NCBI GenBank assembly: GCA_947579665.1
Contig: OX388345.1
Coordinates: 29,727,849-29,791,848, forward strand
DNA: 64,000 nt
Direction of reading: 5' to 3'
Source of the DNA: Sympetrum striolatum
Taxonomy: Eukaryota > Arthropoda > Insecta > Odonata > Libellulidae
The position numbers and the translations under genes are program-made. A model generated the notes under the pieces. That model was not told the origin of the DNA. It saw nothing but the letters and a program-made list of their open reading frames with translations, and searched no databases. Shown one piece after another: positions 37,494 to 48,910 of the stretch. Positions within the stretch are counted from its first letter, which is position 1; each line of letters opens with the position of its first letter.

Positions 37494-39896
37494 TATATAG
37501 ATGCTTCTCCGGATTCATTCATATATATACCTATATAGATAGATAGATAGATAGGATACAAATTCACAGCCTAAACTACAAGCGTCATTGATCTGAAATT
37601 TTTATGACATATTGGCCATAACGTGAAACCCCCAGGAAAAAAGAGACTTTGATCCTCAGTGTCATAGGTTCGATTCCAGAGGGCCCCAAAGTCCCGATTT
37701 TTCCCGTTTGAATGCATTGCCGTGATTTTCGGGAATTAAAAAAAAATACTTTCCGGATAGGTAGAGAAGTAAAACTAAAGGTGCCTATATTTATGGTCTT
37801 GGACTTTCGAAAACATCAATGACTTTTACAAAAGTTATCCTGGGTTCGATGCTAGGACGATGCAAAGATCTGCCCTTTAAAATACATGGGAGCCGTTTTT
37901 CATTATTTTTTTAGATGCACTTATCGAAATGATAGGATGTTTGTGCTTGGCTGGAAGATGTATGGTACGAATAAGTTTTAGAAAAAAATTTTCATAAGAC
38001 CGTACTTTTCCTGGGTTCGAAGCCAGAGCACAATAACGTTTCTCACATAAGGAATATAAAGGAAAAGTAGGACGTCATTTGAGGCAGTTGTAACCAATAT
38101 TTCTGCTTGAATTTGCATACGCGGTTAGAGATGGTGTTTTTCTGTTGTGCTGCATAGAAAGTATTGCCTGAAGGACCCGGGTTCGATGCCGGGAGGTAAA
38201 AATATCCCCCATATATAATACTATGGGGTATCTTTTCATAATTGTTTTATGCATTTATCGATATGTAAGGGAGCTCTGCGTTAGGCGTCTCTGCAATCAG
38301 TAACTGATCAGAATTTCAATAATTATTTTGAACCCTTTCCCAACAATATAGAAACTTGAAATTCGGCATGTAGATAGAAATCATAGATACATTTCAAAAT
38401 CATCTTTAAGATTTCCAAGATCGTCCTTGGTTCGAGTCCCGAGAGCCATTTACATTCGTGAACATTAGAGCGTCTTTTGAGGCAGTTGTAGCCAATATTT
38501 CTGCTTGAATTTTCACACATAGTTAGAGATGGTGATCTTCTATTGTGCTGCATAGTATTTTCACCAGTAAGACCCGGGTACGATGCCAGACGATGAAATT
38601 TCAGCGAATTTTATGAAAAATTTCAATCCTTTTTTTTTTTTTTTGAGGACCGTCCCGATATGATGCCGATATGAAATTAGTATTGCCGATCTGCTTGCAG
38701 TATGCAAGCTACATTTTACTCGTATAATAGATATAGATGCTTCTCCGGATTCATTCATATATATACCTATATAGAGAGATAGGATACAAATTCACAGCCT
38801 AAACTACAAGCGTCATTGATCTGAAATTTTTATGACATATTGGCCATAACGTGAAACCCCCAGGAAAAAAGAGACTTTGATCCTCAGTGTCATAGGTTCG
38901 ATTCCAGAGGGCCCCAAAGTCCCGATTTTTCCCGTTTGAATGCATTGCCGTGATTTTCGGGAATTAAAAAAAAATACTTTCCGGATAGGTAGAGAAGTAA
39001 AACTCAAGGTGCCTATATTTATGGTCTTGGACTTTCGAAAACATCAATGACTTTTACAAAAGTTATCCTGGGTTCGATGCTAGGACGATGCAAAGATCTG
39101 CCCTTTAAAATACATGGGAGCCGTTTTTCATTATATTTTTAGATGCACTTATCGAAATGATAGGATGTTCGTGCTTGGCTGGAAGATGTATGGTACGAAT
39201 AAGTTTTAGAAAAAAATTTTCATAAGACCGTACTGTTCCTGGGTTCGAAGCCAGAGCACAATAACGTTTCTCTCATAAGGAATATAAAGGAAAAGTAGGA
39301 CGTCATTTGAGGCAGTTGTAACCAATATTTCTGCTTGAATTTGCATACGCGGTTAGAGATGGTGTTTTTCTTTTGTGCTGCATAGAAAGTATTGCCTGAA
39401 AGACCCGGGTTCGATGCCGGGCAGTAAAAATATCACCCATATATAATACTATGGGGTATCTTTTCATAATTTTTTTATGCATTTATCGATATGTAAGGGA
39501 GCTCTTGCTTAGATGGAAGATGTATATTAACACTTTGTTTAAGAAAAAAAATAGATAAGACCATGCTGTTCCTGGGTTCGATGCCAGAGCACATTATAAT
39601 TTCTCAAATAAGGAGTGTATGTGAATAGTAGGACGTCGTTTGAGGTAGTTGCACCTAATAGTTTTGCTTGAATTTTCACACATAGTTTGATATAGTAATT
39701 TTCTATTTTGCTGCATAGTAAGTACACCAGGAAGACCGGGGTTCGCTGCCAGGTGATTAAATTGCAGCGAATTCTACGAATATTTTGAATTTTTTTTTTC
39801 TTTTGATGTCCGTCCCGGTATATGATGCCGATATGAAATTAGTGTTGTCGATCTGCTTGCAGTATGCAAGCTACATTTTACTCGTATAGTATAGAA
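37494..39896. repeat. Duplicated array with 12 B-box/T-arm-like motifs
   Basis: GGTTCGANNC-like motifs begin at 37667, 37843, 38014, 38180, 38429 and 38577, and again at 38895, 39071, 39242, 39408, 39575 and 39740. Most gaps are 165-176 bp, so the array looks like ~170-bp units. Alternate units are more alike, giving a ~333-bp dimer. Typical cores are CCTGGGTTCGATGCCAG and CCCGGGTTCGATGCCGGG. Some units have an A-box-like TTGCTTAGATGG upstream (39508-39519). Each 1.2-kb copy closes with a T-run (about 38625-38644 and 39788-39803), which could end Pol III transcripts. The second copy is more regular than the first. Confidence 0.8.
37538..37554. repeat. (AGAT)n short tandem repeat
   Basis: Four to five AGAT units in the first 1.2-kb copy; the matching site in the second copy (about 38773-38784) is shorter, which explains part of the length difference between the copies. 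Confidence 0.85.
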
Positions 39897-39981
39897 GTAC
39901 TACTACTAAAGCGTACTGTAAAGTAAAAGTTGCCTGATGATGCTAATCAGCTAGAGACACATGTCAATTCAATCAATTCTG

Positions 39982-41427
39982 TGGAAGAACATTATGGGTA
40001 GCTTGTTTGCCTTTGGTGAAGGTTGAGGTCATCATTGTGAAATGAACTTATCTATCGAGAGACTGCTATAAGTATTTCAAGGGGAAGCATGAATGACTAT
40101 AGGAGAAGAAAAAGGAAAGGAATTCAAAGATGCTTGCTCAACCTGATGGATTAAATCCTAAAGAAGACGGTATGAGTGAGAGGAAAGGTGGTAAGATGGA
40201 AACATTTGGAAAGTATGGACGGAAGCAGAACGACTTAAATATTATACAAGAAGAATGATATCAAAAGAGAGGAGCATCTGCAGTCGATTACGAGTAACTG
40301 AAGAGATGTTGTACGTATCCTAAAAAATGAAGATGAATTTACAAAAATGTCTACGGTTATAACGAAAGATATACGGAAAGGTGGAAAAGTATATAGGGAA
40401 ACTGTGATTAAGAGAAGCAAATAAAGCTCTTATCCTATTAGGGAATAGCGTAGGTGTTATGTATACACTCACTATTTCCAAAGGTCAGTTCGTATATGTA
40501 CGCTTGGGTCGATCACAACTGCCACTACGTATCTGATGGAGTAAAGATAGAGGGAATCGATAGGAGGAAGGGCAGTTGGAATGTCTTTTGAGGTCCAAAG
40601 GAGACAGGTGAGAGAAAGGACACTTTAAGCTTCAAGGGGAAGTGAAGTGGACGGGAAAGGCTACAACACATACCGCATGCGGTTAATTCCATCAATTTCT
40701 ACTGCATTGAAGCCTGCAAAGTACTCTGACTAAAGGAAAGTTTGAACCTCAATCTCTCTACTTGTTTTTCACTGAAATTCCTCGACAGTAGATGAGGCTT
40801 TCTGCGAAAGATGAGGAGTGAGGGGAGATGGGGAAGCCACGTTTCGCTTACTTTCTGTACTGAACTGGAATACCACTACCACTAAACGTTCAAGTAAGAG
40901 CGTTACCGTTACCTCATAAATAATTCAACGTAGTAATCAATTAGAAGTAACCAAAATGAAGAATGAAATTTCTTAGTAAATTAAAAACCAACTACATTAG
41001 CATTTTCACACAAAATAATTGGATTTAATAATATTTAAATAAATAATTGCTAATGACTCTCTAACCATTTAATGATAATTTAATTATAATGGAAGAATGG
41101 TCTATCTTTTGGTAGATCCATGTGCATCAGAAATCGCTATTCAATGCCATCTCTTTTATATCTTGGTGTCTTACTTATCTTTTATGTTAATGATAATAAT
41201 TTAAATTGGTTGAATGGAAGGCGGAATTCAAAAGTCTCAATTCCGCCAAATAGAGTCCTTTAATACTTATAATGATAGCAATAGTAAAGATGGAGAAACA
41301 AAGATAGTTTATTTATGCCCGCTTTACTTAACAAAAGATTTTTCAACAATATCACATTCAGCAACATTTGGCAGCAGGAACTTGGATGAAAGTGGCGATT
41401 CCTAATTATTTTCTTTTTAATATCTAT
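39982..41427. other. Unassigned stretch
   Basis: Purine-rich at 40080-40700. No protein motif is recognised in short frames (40235-40420 minus, 41214-41405 plus). Confidence 0.5.
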
Positions 41428-41652
41428 CAGGCACGTAGCCAAGGGGGGGCGAATGGGGCGGTCGCCCCATTCCAACGTTCAGAGATTCAAATTGGTTTCG
41501 TTGTTATCATTATTACCATTATGATGATTCTCATTCATATCATTGTGATTATCATCTTCATTATGTTTGACACTAAATTATTATGATTATTGTCATTGTT
41601 ATTATTTCGAGCCTCTCGCCCCCCCAAGGGAGAATTCCTAGCTACGCGTCTG
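41428..41652. mobile_element. hAT-type MITE
   Basis: A 225-bp element flanked by the 8-bp target duplication ATATCTAT (41420-41427 and 41653-41660). The left end reads CAGGCACGTAGCCAAGGGGG and the right end, inverted, CAGACGCGTAGCTAGGAATT, with G-rich tracts just inside both. CA-starting ends plus 8-bp duplications are diagnostic of hAT. No coding capacity. Confidence 0.88.
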
Positions 41653-42131
41653 ATATCTATGTATTAAATATTTCGCTGAGCTACACAGTATGGGAATCGG
41701 ATACTTTTATCTTTTACGAAAAACTCAGGATTTAGATTGTTATTATAAGGCCACGAGGAAAACGACCTTTTTCGAGTCCAGTGGGCGGAGCGGGTGGACT
41801 TTCCCACTCGATGCTTCCACTCTTGCCATCCTTTGCCCTCATTTTCATGCATCCTCCACACGGTCTTGCCACTTTATCGCAAATTGCATGCTCCTCGATA
41901 ACTCTGTGGTGGGCAGTCAAAGCACGTGCTAACAAAACTGAAAGTCGGAAGATGACCACCAAGAGGAAGTGAAGGTTCTATAGTCCGTCCCAAGACTTCT
42001 AAGTCAACATGGACGCTGACGGTAGAATCAAATTACCGTGTATTTTCCTCTATACTGTGAAAGTGGCCTAGTACAATATATCATAGCAGGTTACTAGTTA
42101 AAAGATAAATTTTAATAACACTATAAATTCA
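41653..42131. other. Unassigned stretch
   Basis: A moderately GC-rich segment at 41750-41970 has overlapping frames on both strands, without recognisable domains. Confidence 0.5.
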
Positions 42132-42317
42132 CCAGTAACTGAATCTGGACTTATGTTAAGAGAAATAGATGCTAGGACGAATCGTTTTAAAAATTCATTC
42201 TTTCCACGAAGGATACGCAACAATAACCGAGTAAAGAAGTAGTTTTGATTCAACTGGCGTTTACCCCCCCTGCCACACGCCAAAAATCGGCTTGCAGGGT
42301 ATTAATGTAGATCTAGA
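42132..42317 (+). mobile_element. CR1/L2-like LINE 3' end, copy A3
   Basis: A plus-strand copy of family A. Codons up to the stop at 42240-42242 read LREIDARTNRFKNSFFPRRI, then RNNNRVKK, closely matching the ends of A1 and A5. The 3' hairpin region CCCTGCCACACGCC...GCTTGCAGGG (42268-42299) and a start of the GTATTAATGTAGATC tail follow. The 5' truncation leaves only the last ~35 codons. Confidence 0.85.
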
Positions 42318-44936
42318 CCAGTAACGGGCGGCAAGAGACGTAAAAAACCTACATCCCTAACTTTAATTCTGATTAAGCTCTATAATGCTAGATTAATACC
42401 AAAAGCTGGTAACCTCCACGCATAACCTTACGACTGGGGAAGCTAAGTTGCAATCATCAGATAAAGAATAATGTAAAGTTATTTATCTAATGTCGTTCTA
42501 CGAAGTCAAATTGTCTACTACAGAATTTATTCTGCTATCCGCTACGAGTAGAACGACCATAAAGAATCCTTCTGTCATTGCGCTCATTTCCTTACAACGC
42601 TTTCTAATTTTCTCTTGGAGCTCATAAACGGTGTTAATTGCAGAAAAAATCAACAATCTCCACCTGGAGATGTGTATAAATACATTATTCGAATATCTAA
42701 AGCGATCATCAAGTCTTGTATCTTAAAGCGAATCCCACCCGAGGGACTATTATAACTGAAACACTGTATTTTCATTCTAAAGAGAAAATTAAAGAAATAA
42801 ATACCGTTGTAATAAAATTATGTTTTGCTTGGATACCGTTGAATATTGGAAATAACTTTGTCAAAAACGTCATTTTGCGTTGTCGATGTTTCGCTTGAGC
42901 AGTAATCCCTGAAAACACAGACCATTTCGCCAACCGGAATTTCCCTACCCCTTAGAGAAAAGCATATCGGACGGATGCCCAGAAATCTCTCCGTCTGATC
43001 TCAAAACGATTTGTTCTGTTTGTAAACAAAGGCCTTCGTTTGGGTCATCCAGTGTTTGCTTCTTCTGTCCGTCATTTTTTCGCTGCTACACAAAGGGATC
43101 GCAGCAGAGGGAATTCGATATCTTGGAAAGGCATGCACAAAATATGAAAGGATTGGATTTAAAATTTGGGAAGGATATTAAAACAGCTTCTTTTGATGTT
43201 GTGACGGCTTTTCTTCCCTAGGAAAACAACTTTACTTCACAAAGGATCATCTTATAAGGCAAAATGCACTTGAGTCAAAGAACCGAAGAAAGAATATTCC
43301 TAACTTGGACAAGATCGAGTATCCATCATAAATAATTTTATAGAGAACCGGTAGGTATTTATGAAATTGGAGAGTAACTCATATTAAAATAAGCTGGCCA
43401 CATTATCAATGTGCGAGACTATTCATGCATTTAATAGGATATTATAAAACTTTCCTTGCTCCTTTGATTCTACTTGGAATTACGAATATAAAATCGCAGC
43501 GGAGACTTAAAGAAATGAAAAAGTCACCCCCTTGAGGAAAGAACGAGAGGAGTATTTGCAGAGGGGATCAGGTTAAATGGAGCTCTTAAGAATCTAAGCC
43601 TTAACCCTCTGGGAACAGAGAATGAGGGCAAAGAATAGAGGGGTGGTTGGATCTTTAGCTTTGAATATAAAATATCATACGTCCTTTGCAATCTAGATTC
43701 ATTCTTTTCCAAATCAGACTCCACTTTGATCCCATGATTCATCCCTCAATAGAATTTATTTTACCTTTCTACAAATCAAATCTATATCTAAGGGAATTTT
43801 TAAGTGAAAAGTCGATATGTTGTTAAAAAATACAAATTTATGCAAGGAAAAGATGGAAATGTATTTTCAAAAATTTACCCTATTCCCTCCTCAAGAATAC
43901 ACGTACAGTGGCCGATAGAGTGTTCTTAGGTAATATTTTAATTGGTGCCTAAGGCTCAAGTGAACTTTTTTCACTTATAAATTTTAATGTTCTTCCGAGA
44001 CGTTATAGGCATAAGATATTATTTCGTGACTCTGTTAGGAGAGTGGATGTTAGCCTATTTGAGCCCATGCTTCGAATTTTGAGATCAGCTAACGCTGTCC
44101 TCATTCAAGCAATCGATATTGATGTGATTCCCTTACATCTTTAAAACGAAATATTTATTCCAATTTGTATTTGTAATGCCCTTTGTAATATATGTAGTCT
44201 TAGTGTTTTTTTATTTATGTTTTCATATTTGTGTTTATATTGATTCACTTATTATATCGCATGTGTTTCTTCACCTGTTTGTGGTAAACAAAATCTTATA
44301 ATTATTATATGTTCTTTGTTATCAATGCATGATTCACTATAAAACTTCAGAACTCAGAAAATTATGCATTTTCAACATTAAGTATATATATGGCTCAACG
44401 CAGTACTGCTTCAACTAAGTTAAATAATTAATAGAGCGTCCATCTTTGATGGAAGCTGTTTGAGATCAATCTCTGCAGGAGCTCAATTTCCCCGATGAGA
44501 ATTGGAGGCAAGAAGGGTACTCCAAACTGAGAATTAGTGCCTAAACCAAATTCATCTTAGGTTCCTTCACCACACACATCATATACGTCCTTACGATATT
44601 CGCATCATGTTGCTGCGAATTTAGTAGGAGTGATATCTAAGAAAGATATTATTAATTGAAATTACTTCGATCGTTTACTAAACGTAATAATAAATAACTA
44701 TTTCCTACAGCAGCAATATTAATGTATTCTCAAAATAGGCAAAAATTCAATATTGAAAATTCTGGCATTAACATTCTATTTTAAATGCAATGCGTATTTA
44801 TTTATATATTAATTTATCCAATGTTGCTATGTATTTGAATAAATTCTATAAGAAATGCATATAAAGATTTCTCGATTCGATTTCAATCGATTTTACTTTG
44901 TAGAATTTATTTATAAATAATGCTCGTAAGAAATAG
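42318..44936. other. Unassigned stretch
   Basis: No gene, no recognised element. The frame at 43524-43742 (minus) has no domain. A tRNA-like resemblance at 44430-44480 was considered too weak. Confidence 0.5.
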
Positions 44937-45065
44937 AGATGAGTAACGTAGTAGTAGTATTTTTAAAAGTTCTTCGATAACTTAGGTCATTTCCCACCAG
45001 GAATCGAACCCGGGACCGCTATCTGCAAATCCGAACGCGCTGCCAACATGGTAGTCGAGTAAAAC
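44937..45065 (-). repeat. tRNA-derived SINE or tRNA pseudogene (copy S2)
   Basis: On the minus strand: A-box-like TGTTGGCAGCGCG, and a well-paired T-arm CCCGGGTTCGATTCCTGG, followed by GGTGGGAAATGACCTAAG and a (TAC)n-like tail. The T-stem pairs fully with one G-T wobble, but the anticodon arm does not fold convincingly. The body GGTGGGA...AATGACCTAA is shared with 50490-50600, supporting a SINE family. Confidence 0.65.
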
Positions 45066-45098
45066 AGGATATGTTCCAATCATTTGAAATACAATGTA

Positions 45099-45175
45099 CA
45101 CTCCTGGCCAAAATTAACGCAGCACCTCCCTAGCGATCCTTAGGGCCGGTGCTGCGTTAATTTTGGCGAGGACTG
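45099..45175. mobile_element. 77-bp Tc1/mariner-like palindromic MITE
   Basis: Almost entirely inverted repeat. The left CACTCCTGGCCAAAATTAAC-GCAGCACC and right (inverted) CAGTCCTCGCCAAAATTAAC-GCAGCACC arms flank a ~21-bp centre. It is bordered by TA on each side (45097-45098 and 45176-45177). TA duplication and ends of the CAGTCC...CCAAAA type point to Tc1/mariner. It is extremely reduced. Confidence 0.8.
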
Positions 45176-45306
45176 TACTATTACATTTAAAAAATTATAT
45201 AAATAATTACAGTATTACAACTATATTAATTTAGTGTACACATTTCTTGAATACATCCATCCATTTTCAATCAACTACTCACTGACTTAAATAAATTAAT
45301 AAGGGT

Positions 45307-45445
45307 TTGATTTGTTTATTGTTCGGACGATTTCCTTCCAGCTATTGTGTATATGGTATCTACTCGTCTAACAACATGATCTGAAAGGATGGATACCATG
45401 TACACAAAGCATAGAATGGAATACTCCGGACAATGAACAAATCAA
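45307..45445. repeat. Fold-back repeat, ~54-bp arms
   Basis: Left TTGATTTGTTTATTGTTCGG...GTATATGGTATC and right (inverted) TTGATTTGTTCATTGTCCGG...GTACATGGTATC, around a ~30-base centre. The family is unknown. It lies shortly before a diverged hairpin cassette at 45528. Confidence 0.8.
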
Positions 45446-45527
45446 GGAACAGCACGGAATTGACCAATTACAGAACTGAAGGAGGAGCTTAGCTACATAG
45501 ATGTGACCAGAGGTAATCTATCTTTGA

Positions 45528-45575
45528 CCTGAAGACGGCAGATGGAGCATAAGCGAAACGTCGTTAAACCGACAA
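45528..45575 (+). repeat. Diverged hairpin cassette
   Basis: CCTGAAGACGGCAGATGGAG...AAGCGAAACGTCGTTAAACC follows the cassette pattern CTGA-GA-GGC, hairpin, CGAAAC, GTCGT. The AATAAA is not kept. Confidence 0.5.
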
Positions 45576-45858
45576 CCATTACGGTGGGAAATCCTGGGAA
45601 GATCATGCAGTAATTCTTGATTGGCTACATAAATGTCTTTCTGGTAAGCTATCTAGATAAATGTAATGTAATTATTTTGTTGTTGTTGTTGTTGGAATAT
45701 ATTTAATTTGTCTTTGGGTGCAAAAGAGAACGAAACTGTAAATTAGATTAAACTTCATCAGAGTAATTGTCATAGTTTTGGTGAGATCAAAGAATTAAAT
45801 TAAAATAATAAAGTTAAATAAATTAAAATAGTAGAGTGAAAATTAGTTTTAACAGTTA

Positions 45859-45920
45859 ATGTGTACACCTCCTGCCACACGCCAAAAGGCGGTTAAAAGG
45901 GTATTAATGTAGATGTAAAT
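45859..45920 (+). mobile_element. CR1/L2-like LINE 3' tail, copy A4
   Basis: Only the terminal segment remains: CTCCTGCCACACGCC, AAAAGGCGG, then GGGTATTAATGTAGATGTAA. It matches the 3' ends of copies A1, A3 and A5. No coding part is present. Confidence 0.8.
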
Positions 45921-46178
45921 AAAGTATGAGAGATGCTGAGCAGTAATCTGCATTTAATTCTGTGGGAGGCATTTCCATAGGTTCATTGTTTCACATTTCG
46001 AAATTATTCCTCTGATAGTATTTTGGAATAATGCCGAAGAGAAGGACGGACAATGTCATTCCTCGCCTTGTCTATTTGCCTCATTCCCATTACAAAACAT
46101 TAAGCGAGTCATGGAATGGCAGCGGAGTTGAGATTCAAAGCACTTGTAGACTTACACATACATGTACAATATAGTGGA

Positions 46179-46485
46179 AGACTATCTTCTTTCTTGGAAA
46201 ATATACGTTCAAACACCGTTGCTATTTGTGAACTATCTATATAATCCGTCAAAAATTTATTAACGAACGAGGAAATTGAATTCAATCCATTGCATTAGAA
46301 TGGAAATGTAATAATTTTTCCACACACACAATTTAGCGACAGACTATCTTTTTCATCGGAAAATACGTTCGAAGATTATTATTATTTGTGCATTGCTTAC
46401 TTGCTCCGTAGAATAATTTTTTTACTAACGGGGATATTTTAGTTTATTTATATCGTTATGTTAGAATGGAAATGTAATAATTTTT
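46179..46485. repeat. ~165-bp tandem duplication
   Basis: AGACTATCTT starts at 46179 and 46341, and TTAGAATGGAAATGTAATAA at 46295 and 46461, so the offset is 162-166 bp. GAAAA.TACGTTC and TTGCTATTTGTG-like blocks also pair up. Diverged two-unit repeat. Confidence 0.8.
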
Positions 46486-47553
46486 GTTCTCTGTTAAACT
46501 GATTAATGCCGATTTCGTGGATATTTGCTCTTGCGAGAGCGATTGAACTGTATAATTCGTTGGTTTGGGGCAATTTCCGAACTGGACAAATGTTTACTGC
46601 CTGTCCACTTATGACCGAGGATGTCAATAGAGGGTAATACGTTTGCTTTTGACTGAAATGGCTCTCGATTCGATTCCTGGAGGAGACCACTGTGTCATTC
46701 CAACAATAATCGAGCCACTTGATAGATTTAATTAAAAGGAATCTTAATTTATGAGGATAGCCACCATTAAATGAATTCATACACCTTTAGTGATAATTAT
46801 AAATAAATGAGTAAATGAAATTGTAAGTGGATAAGAGGTTACGTTAGATTTTTATGTAAGGAGACCACATATTTCCGAAAACTGTTGAGGAATATAAATT
46901 ATAAAATAAACAGCAGAAATGCTAAATATTGACATATCCGTTACGGTATTTACACTCATAAAGCAAACTGCATCGTACCAAGAGACAAATAAAAAAATTG
47001 AACTGCCCAAACAGATAGGTTTCAACTAAAACAAGCACGAGTACAAGTTCAATTCACTTTGTAGAGCATCTCGTGAAATACTAACAACTGAAAGATAAAT
47101 TAACTAAAATCATACGTAGAGTAAAATTAGCATTAACTAAAATAATACGTAGTCTTGATTTGGCTTATCACTAAAGGTATTATTTTTAGGATTAATCATG
47201 CTCACAATTTTTCGTTCATTGTGTATTCTATCCATCGAGTCATTTTTTTTGAGAACCAGGAAAATGTTTTAAAATATGTTTTCCTGTGACAAATGGATTC
47301 CAGAATGTTTGTGAACGTCGTGAATTCGGATGACTCAAATAGCAATGGCAAGAGAACATTCCTTTAATCTCCACCGCTGGTAATTACCCTGCAACAATTA
47401 TCACAGGGACTTAAAGCACAATCTCTCCAAGTGTTCCATCTCAATTTCATCTGAGAATGTGTGACCATTTCAAAGGATAATTTTATTTGGTGATTTTTTT
47501 ATGAATTGGATACACTTCGTTGAGGAAATGTTAAAATAAACTTTGCAGGTAGC
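46486..47553. other. Unassigned stretch
   Basis: The frame at 46448-46780 (minus, 110 codons) overlaps the tandem repeat and has no domain. Nothing else is recognised. Confidence 0.5.
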
Positions 47554-47605
47554 CGATAAATTTTTATTGCATCCGTTTTCAGTCAACAGCAGTCATTATC
47601 AGGTG
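47554..47605 (-). repeat. Diverged hairpin cassette
   Basis: On the minus strand: CCTGATAATGACTGCTGTTG, ACTGAAAACGGATGC, AATAAAAATTTATC. The order and spacing are the same as in the other cassettes. Confidence 0.6.
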
Positions 47606-47759
47606 CTAACACCATCGATGGCCGAAAGAGCTTGCAGTAAAGGTCTTTTGGATTATAAAATGGTTCGTTTTACTCTTTTATTTATTCTGAAATTAAATGG
47701 TTTAAGCGGCAAAATTTTCGTTATGGTAACCACTGCAATGTGTTAGTAGAGTTGCTACT

Positions 47760-48910
47760 ATAATTTTAAGAATAAAGAAACGGTAAATTACGTTCCTATT
47801 GTTAAGGACATAAAGAAAAGTTTAAAGGATAGAATAAAAGAATTAAAAGGATAAGGGACCATTAAATTACATGAAACTACGGTGTCTTGCAGTGACGTCT
47901 TAATAGAGTAACTGCAGTAATTTTAAGAATAAGGAAACAATAAATTACGTTCCCATAGCTAAGGATTCTACAAATTTTAAAGGTTAGTATGAAAGGGATT
48001 GGGATCAAAAGAAAAACGGATAATGGGCCATTATATCACATAAAAATGCTTAAAATTACTGAAAAATTCTTGCATTTCTTCCCGAATTGTAAAAGAGTAT
48101 TTAAAAATGTTAAAAAATAGCATTTTTTAGCAGATATTAGATTCAATGATGCCTTCAAATAATCATCAAAAACTATATAGTGATAAGATCATATTTTCAA
48201 TAAATTCAATAAAAATTATAAAGAATTTTCTATTTATTTTATTTATTCTATTTTTATATGTTGTACCTACACCTAACCAAGACACTCTCTAATGTGCTGC
48301 TACTACTGTTTTGAATCATCGAGAGACTAATTTTTTGAACGATTATAAATAATAAGAAATGGTGTAGATGAGTGATGAGCATTGAAACCGAGTCGAACTT
48401 TATCGTAATTTAAAATCAAGGGAAATTCTACTTAAGTAGCTCCTATGATTTTAGTACTTAGGGAAAACTAAATCACATTGATTGTATCGTTCACTACATA
48501 AAAAATAAAGGAAAGAAATAAATCAAACAGAAATGGGCCATCATTTCACAAAGAACTCCGTGAAATTCTTCAAAATAAATAAAAATGCATTTCCTTCTGA
48601 AAGACAAAAGAATATTTTGTAAGAGTGTACATTTTTGTTAGCAGATATGAAATTTAATATCCCCTTCAAAACAGTCAATCAGTACCGATACAAAAGTAAG
48701 CGTATATTTCAAATCATAAGTTTTATGTGAGAAATTCTATTTTTTTTTTATATTTGTTCTATATTTATATGCTGTACTTTTACCGAACCTGATTCTCTAA
48801 TGGGGTATTACTACTATTTTGCATTTTGAGAGCCTGATGATTCGAATGTTTAAAAGTCTTGAGAGCTGGTATAGATATATATAAACCGAACCGAACTCTA
48901 TCTTAAATTA
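47760..48910. repeat. Diverged ~507-bp tandem repeat with a ~161-bp sub-duplication
   Basis: GGGCCAT.AT.TCACA occurs near 48028 and 48536; CTAATG.G.T..TACTACT.TTTTG near 48290 and 48797; AACT.TATC.TAA.TTAAAATCAAGGG near 48398 and 48897. These give an offset of about 507 bp. At the left, TAAGAATAA.GAAAC..TAAATTACGTTCC recurs at about 47767 and 47928 (161 bp). Non-coding and heavily diverged. Confidence 0.75.

Larger units (their letters stand above)
37411..39981. mobile_element. Composite element: inverted hairpin cassettes flanking a B-box array
   Basis: Two cassettes in inverted orientation form the ends. The left is 37411-37474 (read on minus) and the right 39919-39981 (plus); they differ at only a few positions. 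Both read AAAGTAAAAGTTGCCTGATG, then ATGCT-loop-CAGCTAG and CACATGTCAATTCAAT. Between them lies a direct duplication of about 1.2 kb (37494-38730 and 38731-39896, offset 1228-1236 bp at matched landmarks), rich in tRNA T-arm-like motifs. No protein is encoded. The structure is directly visible; treating it as one mobile or composite unit is inference. Confidence 0.75.

Noticed and set aside
37494..39896. Cluster of functional tRNA genes
   Set aside because: Only the T-arm/B-box is regularly kept; no complete cloverleaf with acceptor and anticodon stems was found.
37411..39981. CRISPR-like array
   Set aside because: Units are ~170 bp, diverged, without short identical repeats and unique spacers; the setting is eukaryotic.
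44430..44485. tRNA-like segment (TAGAGCG ... GAGATCAATCTC)
   Set aside because: The B-box lacks the final C and the stems do not pair; too weak to list.
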